From contig NZ_CP050698.1 of NCBI RefSeq assembly GCF_005116655.2, positions 5,784,501-5,848,500 of the forward strand: a DNA stretch of 64,000 nt. The letters are read 5' to 3'. The first letter of the stretch is position 1; each line of letters begins with the position of its first letter. The notes below the pieces were generated by a model that ran no database searches, was not told the origin of the DNA, and was given only the letters and a program-made list of their open reading frames with translations. This document shows, piece after piece, positions 44,682 through 54,959 of the stretch. Source of the stretch: Desulfosediminicola flagellatus (GTDB lineage Bacteria > Desulfobacterota > Desulfobulbia > Desulfobulbales > Desulfocapsaceae). The position numbers were made by a program, and so were the translations under genes.

Positions 44682-45743
44682 CTAGTGCCTGAGGGTGGCC
44701 TCCTTAGATTTACCGCTCTCATTAGGAGGGGTGCTGTCATCAATTGCCGTGACACTATAATAGTAGCGTACTTCTTCTTTGACCTCAGAATCAATAAAAG
44801 ATGTTGATGGAACCTTAACAGATCCGATCTTTGTATATTTTCCGTTGGTCGACGTACGCCTGTAGATGTGATAACCGGCTGTATCATCATCCATAGAACT
44901 ATCCCAGAGCACTCTGATACCGTCGCCGGTCTCAATAGCCAGAACGCCTGTCGGCACTGGTGGCGGGGTAGCATCGAGCGGCTTAACAGTAACTGCTACA
45001 CTCTCAGCACCGTCAACCATATCCTCTCCATAGGACGTGATCGACTGAACCTTGTAGCTATATTCTGTACCGTTTATCAGACCACTGTCTGTAAACGCGG
45101 TAGCCTTAACAGGTTTACCCAACTTGGCAAAACTGCCGGAACCACTTGTACGCAGCACCTGATAGCTCACCTCGCCATCAACAGCCTTGCCGTCGTTATA
45201 TGTAGTAACCGGCTGCCACGAAAGCTTCGCACCAGAATCTATTCCGGTTACCTTCAATCCTGTCGGAGCTGCAGATTGCTCATACCAAACAAAGGTAATG
45301 ATATTTGAATCAGCGCTGGAAGCCCACCAGCCGGTGCGCGCCTGCACTTTGAAAAAATACTTATGCCCCGTCCTCAACATGTCGTATGTGTATGATGCAA
45401 CACGTTTTTTATCGTCTAATACTGGTTCTCCGCCAGGCAATTCAATCGCCTCAGCAAACGGTACCGGACAGGTCGGACAGTAATCTTCCAACGGGATTTC
45501 CGCACGGAAGAGATCAAATGAAGAAATGGCTGTAATATCTGTTCCCTTGATGGTCTCCATCGGATAGGTCCAGGTCAGATTAACAGCGTCTTCCTCAACT
45601 GTATACCGCAGATCCTCAATTGCATTGGGTACTATACTTTCTGGTGGTACCGGTGGATTTTTATAACCACAACCTCCGGCAACCAGCATAGCCGCCCCTA
45701 GAACCATTGTCCCCGCAACTCGTGCTCCGCGCACTGATCTCAT
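44682..45743 (-). CDS. Fibronectin type III lipoprotein
   Basis: The 353-residue protein starts with a lipoprotein signal (VLGAAMLVAGGCGYKNPP, acylated Cys about 25) and then carries two or three fibronectin III-like domains (for example GTEYSYKVQSITSYG). The residues after the Cys, GYKNPPVPP, recall the LptM-type GxKGPLyxP motif, and the gene lies beside dapF as lptM does in E. coli. It begins two bases after argH ends. The function is unknown; a cell-envelope role is likely. Confidence 0.75.
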   Translation of the reverse strand: MRSVRGARVAGTMVLGAAMLVAGGCGYKNPPVPPESIVPNAIEDLRYTVEEDAVNLTWTYPMETIKGTDITAISSFDLFRAEIPLEDYCPTCPVPFAEAIELPGGEPVLDDKKRVASYTYDMLRTGHKYFFKVQARTGWWASSADSNIITFVWYEQSAAPTGLKVTGIDSGAKLSWQPVTTYNDGKAVDGEVSYQVLRTSGSGSFAKLGKPVKATAFTDSGLINGTEYSYKVQSITSYGEDMVDGAESVAVTVKPLDATPPPVPTGVLAIETGDGIRVLWDSSMDDDTAGYHIYRRTSTNGKYTKIGSVKVPSTSFIDSEVKEEVRYYYSVTAIDDSTPPNESGKSKEATLRH

Positions 45744-45745
45744 GC

Positions 45746-47146
45746 TTATATCCCCATTTGTTTTTCAGCATTTTGGACGGCCTCTTCAACCCTCACAAGA
45801 CCAGTTCCACCTGTCGAAATACGGCTATTCACCGAACCCTCAACACTCAATACCTCAAAAACATCTTTTTCTATAACTGCAGAGAATTGCTTTAACTCTT
45901 CAACGGACAGATCATACAACTCACACCCTTTGTCAAGACAGTACGCTACTGCGCGTCCGACAATACCGTGTGCTTCGCGAAAAGGTACATCCTGCAATAC
46001 CAGATAATCCGCAAGATCTGTTGCTGTAATAAACCCTGTTTTTGTCGCCTCCGCCATGGTTTTGGTTCTAAACTGGAGATTTTCCAGCAACTCTGCCATG
46101 ATTGCAACAGAAGCGGTAACCGTATCAACAGTGTCAAATACCGGCTCTTTATCTTCCTGAAGATCGCGATTATAGGTCAGTGGCAAACCTTTTACCAATG
46201 TAATCAGGCTCATCAGACTACCAACGACTCTTCCGGATTTACCGCGGATAAGCTCAGGAATATCCGGATTTTTCTTCTGCGGCATGATGGAAGAGCCTGT
46301 ACAGAATTTATCCGAAATATCGACAAAAGAAAACTCACTTGAAGACCAGAGCACCAGCTCCTCAGAAAGGCGCGAAAGGTGCAACTGAATCATTGTGGCA
46401 CAACTGCAAAACTCGATGGCAAAATCACGATCACCGGACGTATCCATGGAGTTGGCGGTAACACCGTCAAAACCAAGTGCCTCAGCCACCTGCTCACGAT
46501 CAATCGGCAGACCGGTACCGGCCATTGCCGCACAACCGAGCGGCGAGAGGTTTAAGCGCTTTCGACAATCAAGAATACGTTCACGATCGCGCCCGAACAT
46601 CTCATAGTAAGCCAGCATATGATGCGCTATCTGTACAGGTTGCGCCCGCTGCAGATGTGTATACCCTGGCATCACATCACCGAGGTATTTTCTGGCCAAC
46701 AGCACGAATGCACGACGAATGGTGTTAAGCAGATCCGCCAGGATATCGCACTGATCGCGCAGGTACATCTTGAAATCAAGAGCTATCTGATCATTACGGG
46801 AGCGGGCGCTGTGCAGTTTGGCACCGGCAGGACCGACGCGATCAACCAGCGCTTTTTCGATATTCATATGAATATCTTCCAGCTCACGTTTGAACTCGAA
46901 AGTTCCCGCTTCGATATCTTTCTCAATCGAGGTCAGCCCGTCAATAATTGCCTTAAGCTCATCTTTTGAGAGTATGCCCTGGTTCGAGAGCATAGTTGCA
47001 TGCGCCCTGGAACCGGCAATATCATATTTATACAGCCGTGAATCGTAGTGGATGGAGGCGGTAAACGCCTCCACCGAGCTGGCTGTACCCTCGGCGAACC
47101 TGCCGCCCCAGAGTTTATCAGAACCGCTGTTTTTCTCGTCAGTCAT
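45746..47146 (-). CDS. argH: Argininosuccinate lyase
   Basis: The 466-residue protein has the fumarase-superfamily signature GSSIMPQKKNPD and the typical start KLWGGRFAEGTASSVEAFTA. It releases arginine and fumarate from argininosuccinate. It is five bases after argG and two before the lipoprotein gene. Confidence 0.97.
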   Translation of the reverse strand: MTDEKNSGSDKLWGGRFAEGTASSVEAFTASIHYDSRLYKYDIAGSRAHATMLSNQGILSKDELKAIIDGLTSIEKDIEAGTFEFKRELEDIHMNIEKALVDRVGPAGAKLHSARSRNDQIALDFKMYLRDQCDILADLLNTIRRAFVLLARKYLGDVMPGYTHLQRAQPVQIAHHMLAYYEMFGRDRERILDCRKRLNLSPLGCAAMAGTGLPIDREQVAEALGFDGVTANSMDTSGDRDFAIEFCSCATMIQLHLSRLSEELVLWSSSEFSFVDISDKFCTGSSIMPQKKNPDIPELIRGKSGRVVGSLMSLITLVKGLPLTYNRDLQEDKEPVFDTVDTVTASVAIMAELLENLQFRTKTMAEATKTGFITATDLADYLVLQDVPFREAHGIVGRAVAYCLDKGCELYDLSVEELKQFSAVIEKDVFEVLSVEGSVNSRISTGGTGLVRVEEAVQNAEKQMGI

Positions 47147-47151
47147 ACTGT

Positions 47152-48348
47152 TTACTTACCCTGCAGAGCCTGAATTCTCAAGCGAAGTCCGTTAAGACGA
47201 ATGAAACCGGTAGCATCGCCCTGATCGTATACATTATCTTCTTCAAAAGTCGCGAAGCTCTCCTTATAGAGTGACTGATCGGATTTACGACCAACAGGAA
47301 AGCAGTTTCCTTTATAAAGCTTCATACGTACGGTACCGTTTACAGTTTTCTGCGCTGCGTCCATGGTAGTCTGCAGCAATTCACGTTCAGGTGAGAACCA
47401 GAAACCGTTATAGATAAGCTCTGCATATCGTGGAATGAGAGAGTCACGAATCTTCATAACTTCACGATCCAGGGTGATAGCCTCAAGCGCTACATGTGCA
47501 GCACGAAGAAGAGTTCCACCAGGAGTCTCGTAAACACCACGTGACTTCATACCGACGAAACGATTTTCAACCAGGTCAAGACGACCAATAGCGTTGGCAC
47601 CTGCAATCTTATTAAGTTTGGTGAACAGCTCAAGTGGTTCCATCGCAATACCATCAATCGCTACCGGATCACCGTTTCTGAACTCCATCTCAATATAGGT
47701 TGGTGTGTCAGGGGCATTCTCAGGAGATACGGTCATCTTGAACATTGCCTCATCCGGCTCGTTCCAAGGATCTTCAAGGATGCCGCCTTCATAGCTGATG
47801 TGAAGAAGGTTCTCATCGCAGCTGTATGGCTTTTCCTTGGTTACTGGAATAGGGATATTGTGCGTCTCGGCAAATTCCACCAGCTTGGTGCGGGAAGTAA
47901 GGTCCCAGGTTCTCCACGGAGCAATGATCTGCAAAGAAGGATCTAAACCGATGTACCCAAGCTCAAAACGTACCTGATCGTTGCCTTTACCGGTGGCACC
48001 ATGGCTGACAGCATTGGCACCCTCAGCCTGTGCGATACGCACCTGCTCTTTGGAGATCAGTGGACGGGCAAGCGAAGTACCAAGCAGATACTGACCTTCG
48101 TAGATAGCATTACCGCGAAAAGCCGGGAAGATGTAATCTTCAACGAACTCTTTTTTGAGGTCGGAGATGATTACTTTTTCGGCACCGGTTGCAAGTCCTT
48201 TCTTACGAACCGCATCCCAGTCTTCTTCCTGACCAATATCAGCAGAATACGCAACTACAGGACAATCATATTCCTTCTCAAGCCATTTCAGAATAACCGA
48301 AGTATCAAGCCCGCCGGAATAGGCGAGTACTATTTTTTTCACATCCAT
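47152..48348 (-). CDS. argG: Argininosuccinate synthase
   Basis: The 398-residue protein has the ATP-binding motif LAYSGGLDTSVILKWL and GATGKGNDQVRFELG. It joins citrulline and aspartate using ATP. It forms the middle of a complete run of late arginine genes. Confidence 0.97.
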   Translation of the reverse strand: MDVKKIVLAYSGGLDTSVILKWLEKEYDCPVVAYSADIGQEEDWDAVRKKGLATGAEKVIISDLKKEFVEDYIFPAFRGNAIYEGQYLLGTSLARPLISKEQVRIAQAEGANAVSHGATGKGNDQVRFELGYIGLDPSLQIIAPWRTWDLTSRTKLVEFAETHNIPIPVTKEKPYSCDENLLHISYEGGILEDPWNEPDEAMFKMTVSPENAPDTPTYIEMEFRNGDPVAIDGIAMEPLELFTKLNKIAGANAIGRLDLVENRFVGMKSRGVYETPGGTLLRAAHVALEAITLDREVMKIRDSLIPRYAELIYNGFWFSPERELLQTTMDAAQKTVNGTVRMKLYKGNCFPVGRKSDQSLYKESFATFEEDNVYDQGDATGFIRLNGLRLRIQALQGK

Positions 48349-48455
48349 CTCTAAAACCTCTACATGTAAGTTTTCTTGCGTCTTATATTGCCAGGGAGTT
48401 ACCTAACAGTCCTGGCTAAAAATATTCTGCTGTGCGCAGCATATGTATTGTTTTA

Positions 48456-49373
48456 CTATTCTTTCGTCAGCATAATCTCGAGAATAGCTGCATGTATGTG
48501 CATCTTATTCTCCGCCTGATCCCAGACCACGCTCTGCTCTGATTCAAGAACTTCTTCTGTGATCTCTTCTTCACGATGAGCTGGAAGACAATGCATAACA
48601 ATTGCATCTGCAGGAGCGAGCTTCATGAGATCCGCATTGACCTGATATTCCTTGAATATTTCCAGACGTTCATCCTGTTCTTCTTCCTGCCCCATAGACG
48701 CCCAGACATCAACGTTAATCACGTCTGCGCCTTTTACAGCCTCTTTGGGATCACGAACAAGAGTGATCGGTTTGCTGGCAACTTCCGAGCAGCTGGAGAA
48801 GATCTCAGGGTCGGGATCATATCCTTCCGGACAGGCAAGAGTCAGTGAGAAACCAAGTTTGGCAGCCGCCTGAATCCAGGAGTTAGCCATATTGTTGCCA
48901 TCGCCGACCCAGGCGACATGGAGATTGTCAAGATCGCCCTTCTTCTCGATCACAGTCATCACATCGCTCAGCACCTGGCAGGGATGGTGCAAATCTGTCA
49001 GGGCGTTAATAACCGGTACGGAGGAATATTGGCTCAGTTCATCAACGACATTCTGGCCGAAGGTACGAACTACCATTCCATCTACGTAGCGATCCATTAC
49101 TCTCGCCATGTCTTTAAGCGGCTCTGAGCGGGCAAGCTGGGTGTCGCGGTTTGAAAGAAAAATTACTTGACCGCCAAGGCCGTACATAGCTGATTCAAAG
49201 GAGACACGAGTACGGGTGGAGGGTTTTTCAAAAATCAGGGCAACGGTTTTGCCAACCAGATGCTGATGAATGATCCCTTCAGCTTTCTCATTCTTCAGCG
49301 TGATTGCCCGGTAAACGAAATCAAGCAGTTCTTCTTTTGTAAATTCCTGTAATGCAAGTAAATGTTTTGGCAT
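48456..49373 (-). CDS. argF: Ornithine carbamoyltransferase
   Basis: I start at 49373 (MPKHLLALQEFTKEELLDF), with GAGGTG upstream. The 305-residue protein has the carbamoyl-phosphate site KPSTRTRVSFE and the ornithine/His motif MHCLPAHREEEIT. It makes citrulline. The 320-base gap to argD upstream probably holds a promoter but shows no gene. Confidence 0.96.
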   Translation of the reverse strand: MPKHLLALQEFTKEELLDFVYRAITLKNEKAEGIIHQHLVGKTVALIFEKPSTRTRVSFESAMYGLGGQVIFLSNRDTQLARSEPLKDMARVMDRYVDGMVVRTFGQNVVDELSQYSSVPVINALTDLHHPCQVLSDVMTVIEKKGDLDNLHVAWVGDGNNMANSWIQAAAKLGFSLTLACPEGYDPDPEIFSSCSEVASKPITLVRDPKEAVKGADVINVDVWASMGQEEEQDERLEIFKEYQVNADLMKLAPADAIVMHCLPAHREEEITEEVLESEQSVVWDQAENKMHIHAAILEIMLTKE

Positions 49374-49694
49374 GGTAACACCTCTATCAGCCGGAAAGCT
49401 TGGCCCGGAAGTCAAATATTTTGCTCTGGATTTGTGTAAATACCGGGGCTTGCTTCGCGGAGTAGTATCTCCCCACGTCTGTAGACTGTCTATATTTTGA
49501 GGAGAAAAGAAATATCATTACATAAAAAACGGGCTATTTGCAAAGCATTTTCCCCGCTATTTCGCTACCCTTGGCCCAAAAAACGATTATTTTACGAAAA
49601 CACCAGCTGAATTGTCAGCACTTTTTTATGATCCCAAATAATCTCAAAAGTGTTCAGAACGATGTTTTCGTTGTTAGGTCATATAAGTATAGGT
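49374..49694. other. Intergenic stretch between argD and argF
   Basis: About 320 bases, A/T-rich in the middle. I see no gene, repeat or clear operator; it presumably carries a promoter for argF. Confidence 0.35.
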
Positions 49695-50900
49695 TTATTG
49701 AACCTCAGCGAGAGTCTCCTCCAGCGCTTTTAATAACTGGTCAATTTCTTCAATAGTTACAATAAGCGGCGGTACAAATCTGAGCGCAGCAGCACCTGCA
49801 AAGTTGATTATAAATCCTTTTGCCAATAGGCGATTTACAATATCTGTACCAAGCGTGATACCCTGCTCAGTCAGCACCATGCCAAGCATAAGACCATTGC
49901 CGCGGACACCTTTTGCAAGGGTTGGAAATTTTTCTACCAGCTCGCGAAGCTTTGCCTGAAAATATTCGCTCTTCTTCATTACTGTTGGAAAAAACGATTC
50001 CTCAAGCATTATTTTAAGCGTCGCAACACCGGCTGCTGAAGCTACAGGATTTCCGCCGAAAGTGGAGGCATGGGTTCCCGGAACCAGAGCCTCTGCAATC
50101 TTTGCGGTGGTCATCATCGCCCCGATAGGCAGACCGTTACCAAGGCCTTTTGCCGAAGTCATAATATCCGGCACAACGCCAAGCTGCTGGTACGCAAAAA
50201 GTGAACCTGTTCGCCCGATTCCAGTCTGTACTTCGTCAAATATCAGGAGTAATCCGTGTTTATCACATAAATCACGAATCCCCTGCAGATACTCTTTATC
50301 AAGCGGACGTACTCCACTCTCTCCCTGCACAGGTTCACAGAGAATTGCACAGGTGGTCTCGTCGATCATCTTCTCAAGTGCTTCAAGATCGCCAAACGGC
50401 GCATGGGAAAATCCTGCCGGTAACGGCTCAAAACCCTGATGGAATTTCGGCTGACCCGTTGCAGCTACTGCGGCAAGGGTACGGCCGTGAAATGATCCTT
50501 CAAGAGAGATCACTCCATACTTTCCTTCACCGCTGTAGATTCTCGCAAGTTTGATCGCCGCCTCATTAGCTTCGGCGCCGCTGTTTGCCATAAAAACCTT
50601 CTCAGCGAAGGTGTTGGCAACCAGCAGTTCGGCAAGCTCGGTCTGCGGGCCTGTGTAATAGAGATTGGAAACATGCACAAGTTCACCAGCCTGGCGGCGG
50701 ATAGCTTCGGTCACTGCCGGGTGGCAATGCCCCAGGCTGCAGACTGCGATGCCTGCGAGGAAATCGAGATATTCGCGGCCGTCTGCATCAATCAGCCTGC
50801 ACCCCTCACCCTTGACCATGGCAACCGGATATCGAGCATAATTGCCGATAAACACCTGATTGCCTTTCTCCTGCCATGCTTTGTTTGTCGTTTCCATCAA
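49695..50900 (-). CDS. argD: Acetylornithine aminotransferase
   Basis: The 401-residue PLP enzyme has the cofactor Lys in SAKGLGNGLPIGAMM and FDEVQTGIGRTG. It converts N-acetylglutamate semialdehyde to acetylornithine. In many bacteria the same protein also serves the lysine pathway (DapC), which would suit the nearby dap genes. It overlaps argB by four bases. Confidence 0.94.
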   Translation of the reverse strand: MMETTNKAWQEKGNQVFIGNYARYPVAMVKGEGCRLIDADGREYLDFLAGIAVCSLGHCHPAVTEAIRRQAGELVHVSNLYYTGPQTELAELLVANTFAEKVFMANSGAEANEAAIKLARIYSGEGKYGVISLEGSFHGRTLAAVAATGQPKFHQGFEPLPAGFSHAPFGDLEALEKMIDETTCAILCEPVQGESGVRPLDKEYLQGIRDLCDKHGLLLIFDEVQTGIGRTGSLFAYQQLGVVPDIMTSAKGLGNGLPIGAMMTTAKIAEALVPGTHASTFGGNPVASAAGVATLKIMLEESFFPTVMKKSEYFQAKLRELVEKFPTLAKGVRGNGLMLGMVLTEQGITLGTDIVNRLLAKGFIINFAGAAALRFVPPLIVTIEEIDQLLKALEETLAEVQ

Positions 50901-51787
50901 TAAATCTCCGTTCCTACTCCCTCTTTGGTGAACATCTCAAGCAAGATAGCATGTTCCACCCGTCCATCTACGATGTAGGTCTTGCCCACTCCCCTTCTCA
51001 GGGCATCCTCGCAACAACGGACTTTGGGGATCATGCCTCCCGCGATTGTCCCGTCATCAATCAATCCTTCTAGATCTTCTCGGGACAGACTGTTGATCAG
51101 GTTACCTTCTTTATCATTTACACCCGGGACATCTGTGAGCAACATCAGTTTTTCTGCGGACAACTCTCCCGCAATTGCTCCTGCCACCAGGTCAGCATTA
51201 ATGTTATATGCCTGGCCGTCTTCGCCAACTCCTACCGGAGCTATCACCGGGATAAAATCTCCCTGATAAAGGCTCTCCAGCACACCGGCGTTAATTTGTG
51301 TTACCTGCCCTACCCGACCGAGATCGATGAGCTCAGGCGGCTTGTTCTCAAGCTCCTCGCTCTCTTTTCTGGCACTCATCTGTAGCTTTTTAGCACAGAC
51401 AAGATCACCGTCACGACCCGATAACCCGACGGCTTTTCCGCCGCAGTGATTGATCAGTCCTACGATCTCTTTATTGACTTTACCAACCAGTACCATCTCG
51501 ACAACATCCATTGTCTCACCGTCAGTAACGCGCATCCCCTGAACATAGCTCGGCTTAATGTTGAGCTTGTCGAGAAAGCGATTTATCTGCGGGCCTCCGC
51601 CATGGACAATGACCGGATTGATACCTATCTGTTTGAGCAGGATGACATCAAGCGCAAACTGCTTTTTAAGATGCTCGTCTACCATGGCGTGACCGCCATA
51701 CTTGATTACCACAGTCTTATGCCGGAACTCCTGCATATACGGCAACGACTCGATCAGGACCTTGGCCCTTTCAATACTTTCCTTCAT
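50897..51787 (-). CDS. argB: Acetylglutamate kinase
   Basis: I start at 51787 (MKESIERAKVLIESLPYMQE); the frame extends 61 codons further but without family similarity. The 296-residue protein has KTVVIKYGGHAM and VIHGGGPQINRFL, typical of the arginine-sensitive hexameric type with its N-terminal helix. It is the first gene of argB-argD-argF-argG-argH. Confidence 0.96.
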   Translation of the reverse strand: MKESIERAKVLIESLPYMQEFRHKTVVIKYGGHAMVDEHLKKQFALDVILLKQIGINPVIVHGGGPQINRFLDKLNIKPSYVQGMRVTDGETMDVVEMVLVGKVNKEIVGLINHCGGKAVGLSGRDGDLVCAKKLQMSARKESEELENKPPELIDLGRVGQVTQINAGVLESLYQGDFIPVIAPVGVGEDGQAYNINADLVAGAIAGELSAEKLMLLTDVPGVNDKEGNLINSLSREDLEGLIDDGTIAGGMIPKVRCCEDALRRGVGKTYIVDGRVEHAILLEMFTKEGVGTEIY

Positions 51788-52157
51788 AATCGTTTCCACG
51801 GCTGCTGCCGGCAAGGCACATTCAGCCTGTTGTTGAAATTTTGTAAAAAGTTGTAGTTGGTTAACGTAGGATAAGGCAGTGCAGAACACATTCCCTATTG
51901 TACTGACTCGCAGATTGCAAGTAAAGTACTCTCTCAGCCATGTCCATACATGCCTGCCATCAAGGAGCACAAAGTACAGTTTGTAGAGCTTTCAGGCGCT
52001 ACAGTTGTTATTGTTTGTTCTCTATTGCAGCATGCGAAGTTATCAGGTAAGTGATGGTCTTAACACCTTTGCTTTACTTTTCGCAACCATTAAGATACCA
52101 TGGGCTCGGTAATTGCATAGGACGATTCACGAACAGGTTTACTGATGGAGATTACGT
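51788..52157. other. Divergent promoter region argB / lptA
   Basis: About 370 bases between divergent genes. It must hold promoters for both directions; I do not see a convincing operator or RNA gene. Confidence 0.4.
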
Positions 52158-52712
52158 ATGACTAAACGTATCCGCTACATATTCACACTGCTCGTTGCAG
52201 CACTCATATTTACCACCTCCCCCATGACCGGGATGGTGTCGGCAGAAGATGCCCCGATCAGGGTTGAGGCTGATCATATGTCCTCCCTCGAAAAGGAAAG
52301 TTCTGTCATATTCACTGGTGATGTCGATGCACGCCAGGAAGATGTCCGCATCCGCTCTGATAAAATGACGGTCTACTACACCGAGAAAGCCAAAGAAGCC
52401 AAAGAGAGCGAAAAAATGACCCAAAAGGTCGAGAAGCTCGTCTGTAACGGCAATGTTGAAATTACCCGCGGCGAGTGGCTTGGAACCTCAAAAGACATGA
52501 TTTATATTTCCAAAAAACGTCAGTTCATTCTTATCGGTGATGCAAAGGCATGGCAGGGACAGAACGTTGTAAGCGGTGACAAAATCATCTATTACCTTGA
52601 TGAAGGTCGCTCTGAAGTTGTTTCACAAAAGGGTGTGAGCGCCACGCTTAACGAAGAAGAGGGCCAGAAGAAAAGGCCCGGCAGGGTTAACATGACAATA
52701 CTCCAGCAGTAG
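52158..52712 (+). CDS. lptA: LPS transport periplasmic protein LptA
   Basis: The 184-residue protein has a signal peptide (cleavage after VSA near 29) and an OstA/LptA beta-jellyroll (IRVEADHMSSLEKESSVIFT, then GNVEITRGEWLGTSKDMIY). It forms the periplasmic bridge for LPS. It precedes lptB and rpoN, the usual order in Gram-negative bacteria. A charged KAKEAKESEK insertion in the middle is unusual but does not break the fold pattern. Confidence 0.9.
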   Translation: MTKRIRYIFTLLVAALIFTTSPMTGMVSAEDAPIRVEADHMSSLEKESSVIFTGDVDARQEDVRIRSDKMTVYYTEKAKEAKESEKMTQKVEKLVCNGNVEITRGEWLGTSKDMIYISKKRQFILIGDAKAWQGQNVVSGDKIIYYLDEGRSEVVSQKGVSATLNEEEGQKKRPGRVNMTILQQ

Positions 52713-52762
52713 AGTATTACCTCCCATAACAAAAAACGAATAACGAAAATTGCGGATAACTC

Positions 52763-53485
52763 ATGGCACTGCTTGAAACACGAAATATAGTCAAGCGATA
52801 CGGCAGCCGAACAGTTGTAAACGGTGTAAGCCTTCAGGTAAACACCGGCGTTGTCGTTGGTCTGCTTGGCCCTAACGGGGCAGGAAAAACCACCTCGTTT
52901 TATTCAATCGCCGGTTTTATCCGTCCAAATAGCGGCAATATCCTGCTTGATGGTGAGGTGATCACCAATCTGCCGATCCATAAACGCGCCTTAAAAGGCA
53001 TTTCATATCTTGCCCAGGAACCTTCAGTCTTCAAAAAATTGACTGTTGAGGAAAATGTCCGAATCATCCTCGAACCGATGGGGTTAAGCAAAAACGAGAT
53101 TAACAACAGGATTGACGATCTGATGGCAACACTGAAGATCGAATACCTGCGTAACAATCTCGGCCATGCGTTATCCGGCGGTGAGCGGCGCAGGGTCGAA
53201 ATAATGAGGGCACTCGCTACTCGGCCGCAGTTTATCCTGCTTGACGAACCGTTTGCAGGAATCGATCCGCTGGCTGTCGGAGAATTGCAAAAACTGATTT
53301 ACAGCCTCAAAGATCTTGGTCTCGGAGTGTTAATATCTGACCACAATGTACGGGAAACACTACAAGTTTGCGATTTTGCCTATATCATGAATGCCGGGCA
53401 GATATTAACAAGTGGTGTGGCTGACGACATAATCGAAAGCGAAGTCGCCAGAAAGATGTACCTCGGCGAAAATTTCAGCATGTGA
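52763..53485 (+). CDS. lptB: LPS export ABC transporter ATPase LptB
   Basis: The 240-residue protein has Walker A (GPNGAGKTTSF), signature LSGGERRRVEIMRAL and Walker B FILLDEPFAGIDP. It powers LPS extraction with LptFG. It is 12 bases before rpoN. Confidence 0.96.
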   Translation: MALLETRNIVKRYGSRTVVNGVSLQVNTGVVVGLLGPNGAGKTTSFYSIAGFIRPNSGNILLDGEVITNLPIHKRALKGISYLAQEPSVFKKLTVEENVRIILEPMGLSKNEINNRIDDLMATLKIEYLRNNLGHALSGGERRRVEIMRALATRPQFILLDEPFAGIDPLAVGELQKLIYSLKDLGLGVLISDHNVRETLQVCDFAYIMNAGQILTSGVADDIIESEVARKMYLGENFSM

Positions 53486-53497
53486 TAAGAACTGGCT

Positions 53498-54958
53498 ATG
53501 GCACTGGAACTCAGACAACAACTCAAGCTCGCACAAAAATTGGTTATGACGCCGCAGCTACGTCAAGCTATCAAGCTGCTGCAGCTCAATCGTCTCGAAC
53601 TCACCGGTGCCCTACAGGCCGAACTTGAGCAAAACCCTGCGTTAGAAGAGGACCTTTCGCAAAGCAGTGACACACTCGAACTCCCTCCTGAACTGCAGGC
53701 AAGTATTGAAATAACAGAACCGGGCAAAGAAGGAGATGTCACCGAACAGTTTGCAGTAAGTGACAGCGTTGGTGATGTAAACTGGGAAGATTACGCAAAT
53801 AATTTTGACAGTAACTTTTCATTTGCCAAGGAAACCCCGGCTGCCGATGCTCCCTCACAATTTGATTTCATCTCTGAAAAACCGGGCCTGCTTGCATACT
53901 TGCGATGGCAGCTCGCGCATTGTGAACTTGATGAAAAAGAGATGGAGATTGCTCTCTTTATAGCCGGTAATCTCAATCGTTACGGCTTTCTGGAAGTCTC
54001 GATTGAAGAGATCATTGCCTACGCTGAAAGCAACCCTGACGAAGTAGAATACGTACTTGAAATTCTACAGGAGCTTGACCCTCCAGGCATTGCAGCAAGA
54101 GACGTCAGTGAATCACTCTACCTGCAGCTTGAACGAATGGATATGGGAGACAGCCTTGCAGCAGTGATTGTCCGCGACCATCTCCCGCTTCTGGAGGTTC
54201 GAAACTATAAAGAGTTAATGAAGGCAACGGGGAAAAAACGTAACGACATCCTCAAAGCCATCGATTTTATCACCTCAGAGCTTACCCCGTTTCCGGGTCT
54301 TCCGTATGCAAAGGAAGAAACCAACTACGTCGTCCCGGACGTCTATATCGTTAAAGTCGATGGCGAATACGAAATTCGTCTTAATGACGATGACATGCCG
54401 CATCTGAGACTTTCCAGTCATTATCTCGAATTACTACAGTCCAGCACCAAAGACCTGCAAAAAGACTCGAGAAGCTATATTGCCGAAAAGGTTAAAAGTG
54501 CCGAGTGGTTTATTAAATCACTCTATCAGCGCCAACGCACCATCTACAAAGTAATGGAATCGATCCTGAAATTTCAGTACGACTTCTTCGAGCATGGTGC
54601 AACACACTTACGACCTCTTATCCTGCGTGATGTGGCTGAAGATATCGATATGCACGAATCAACCATCAGCCGTGTTACATCAAATAAATACACCCATACC
54701 CCGCAAGGGATCTATGAGCTGAAATATTTCTTCTCCACTGCAATCCCACGTGCAGGTGGTGATGCACTGGCTGCGGAGTCTATCAAGACCAGGATTCGCA
54801 AAATGATTCAGGAAGAGGATAAAAAGAAGCCTCTGAGTGACAGCGCGATATCCAACCTTCTGGCTGAACGAAATATTCAGATTGCACGACGAACCGTCGC
54901 TAAGTATCGGGAACAGATGAAAATACTTCCGGTAAAGCACAGACGGCAAGCCCGCTAA
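53498..54958 (+). CDS. rpoN: RNA polymerase sigma-54 factor
   Basis: The 486-residue protein has the Gln-rich N-terminal activator region (QQLKLAQKLVMTPQLRQAI), the core-binding domain, the helix-turn-helix (VAEDIDMHESTISRVTSNK) and the RpoN box ARRTVAKYREQM near the C-terminus. It directs enhancer-dependent transcription. In many genomes hpf follows; here a palindromic element and a WYL regulator do. Confidence 0.96.
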   Translation: MALELRQQLKLAQKLVMTPQLRQAIKLLQLNRLELTGALQAELEQNPALEEDLSQSSDTLELPPELQASIEITEPGKEGDVTEQFAVSDSVGDVNWEDYANNFDSNFSFAKETPAADAPSQFDFISEKPGLLAYLRWQLAHCELDEKEMEIALFIAGNLNRYGFLEVSIEEIIAYAESNPDEVEYVLEILQELDPPGIAARDVSESLYLQLERMDMGDSLAAVIVRDHLPLLEVRNYKELMKATGKKRNDILKAIDFITSELTPFPGLPYAKEETNYVVPDVYIVKVDGEYEIRLNDDDMPHLRLSSHYLELLQSSTKDLQKDSRSYIAEKVKSAEWFIKSLYQRQRTIYKVMESILKFQYDFFEHGATHLRPLILRDVAEDIDMHESTISRVTSNKYTHTPQGIYELKYFFSTAIPRAGGDALAAESIKTRIRKMIQEEDKKKPLSDSAISNLLAERNIQIARRTVAKYREQMKILPVKHRRQAR

Positions 54959-54959
54959 A

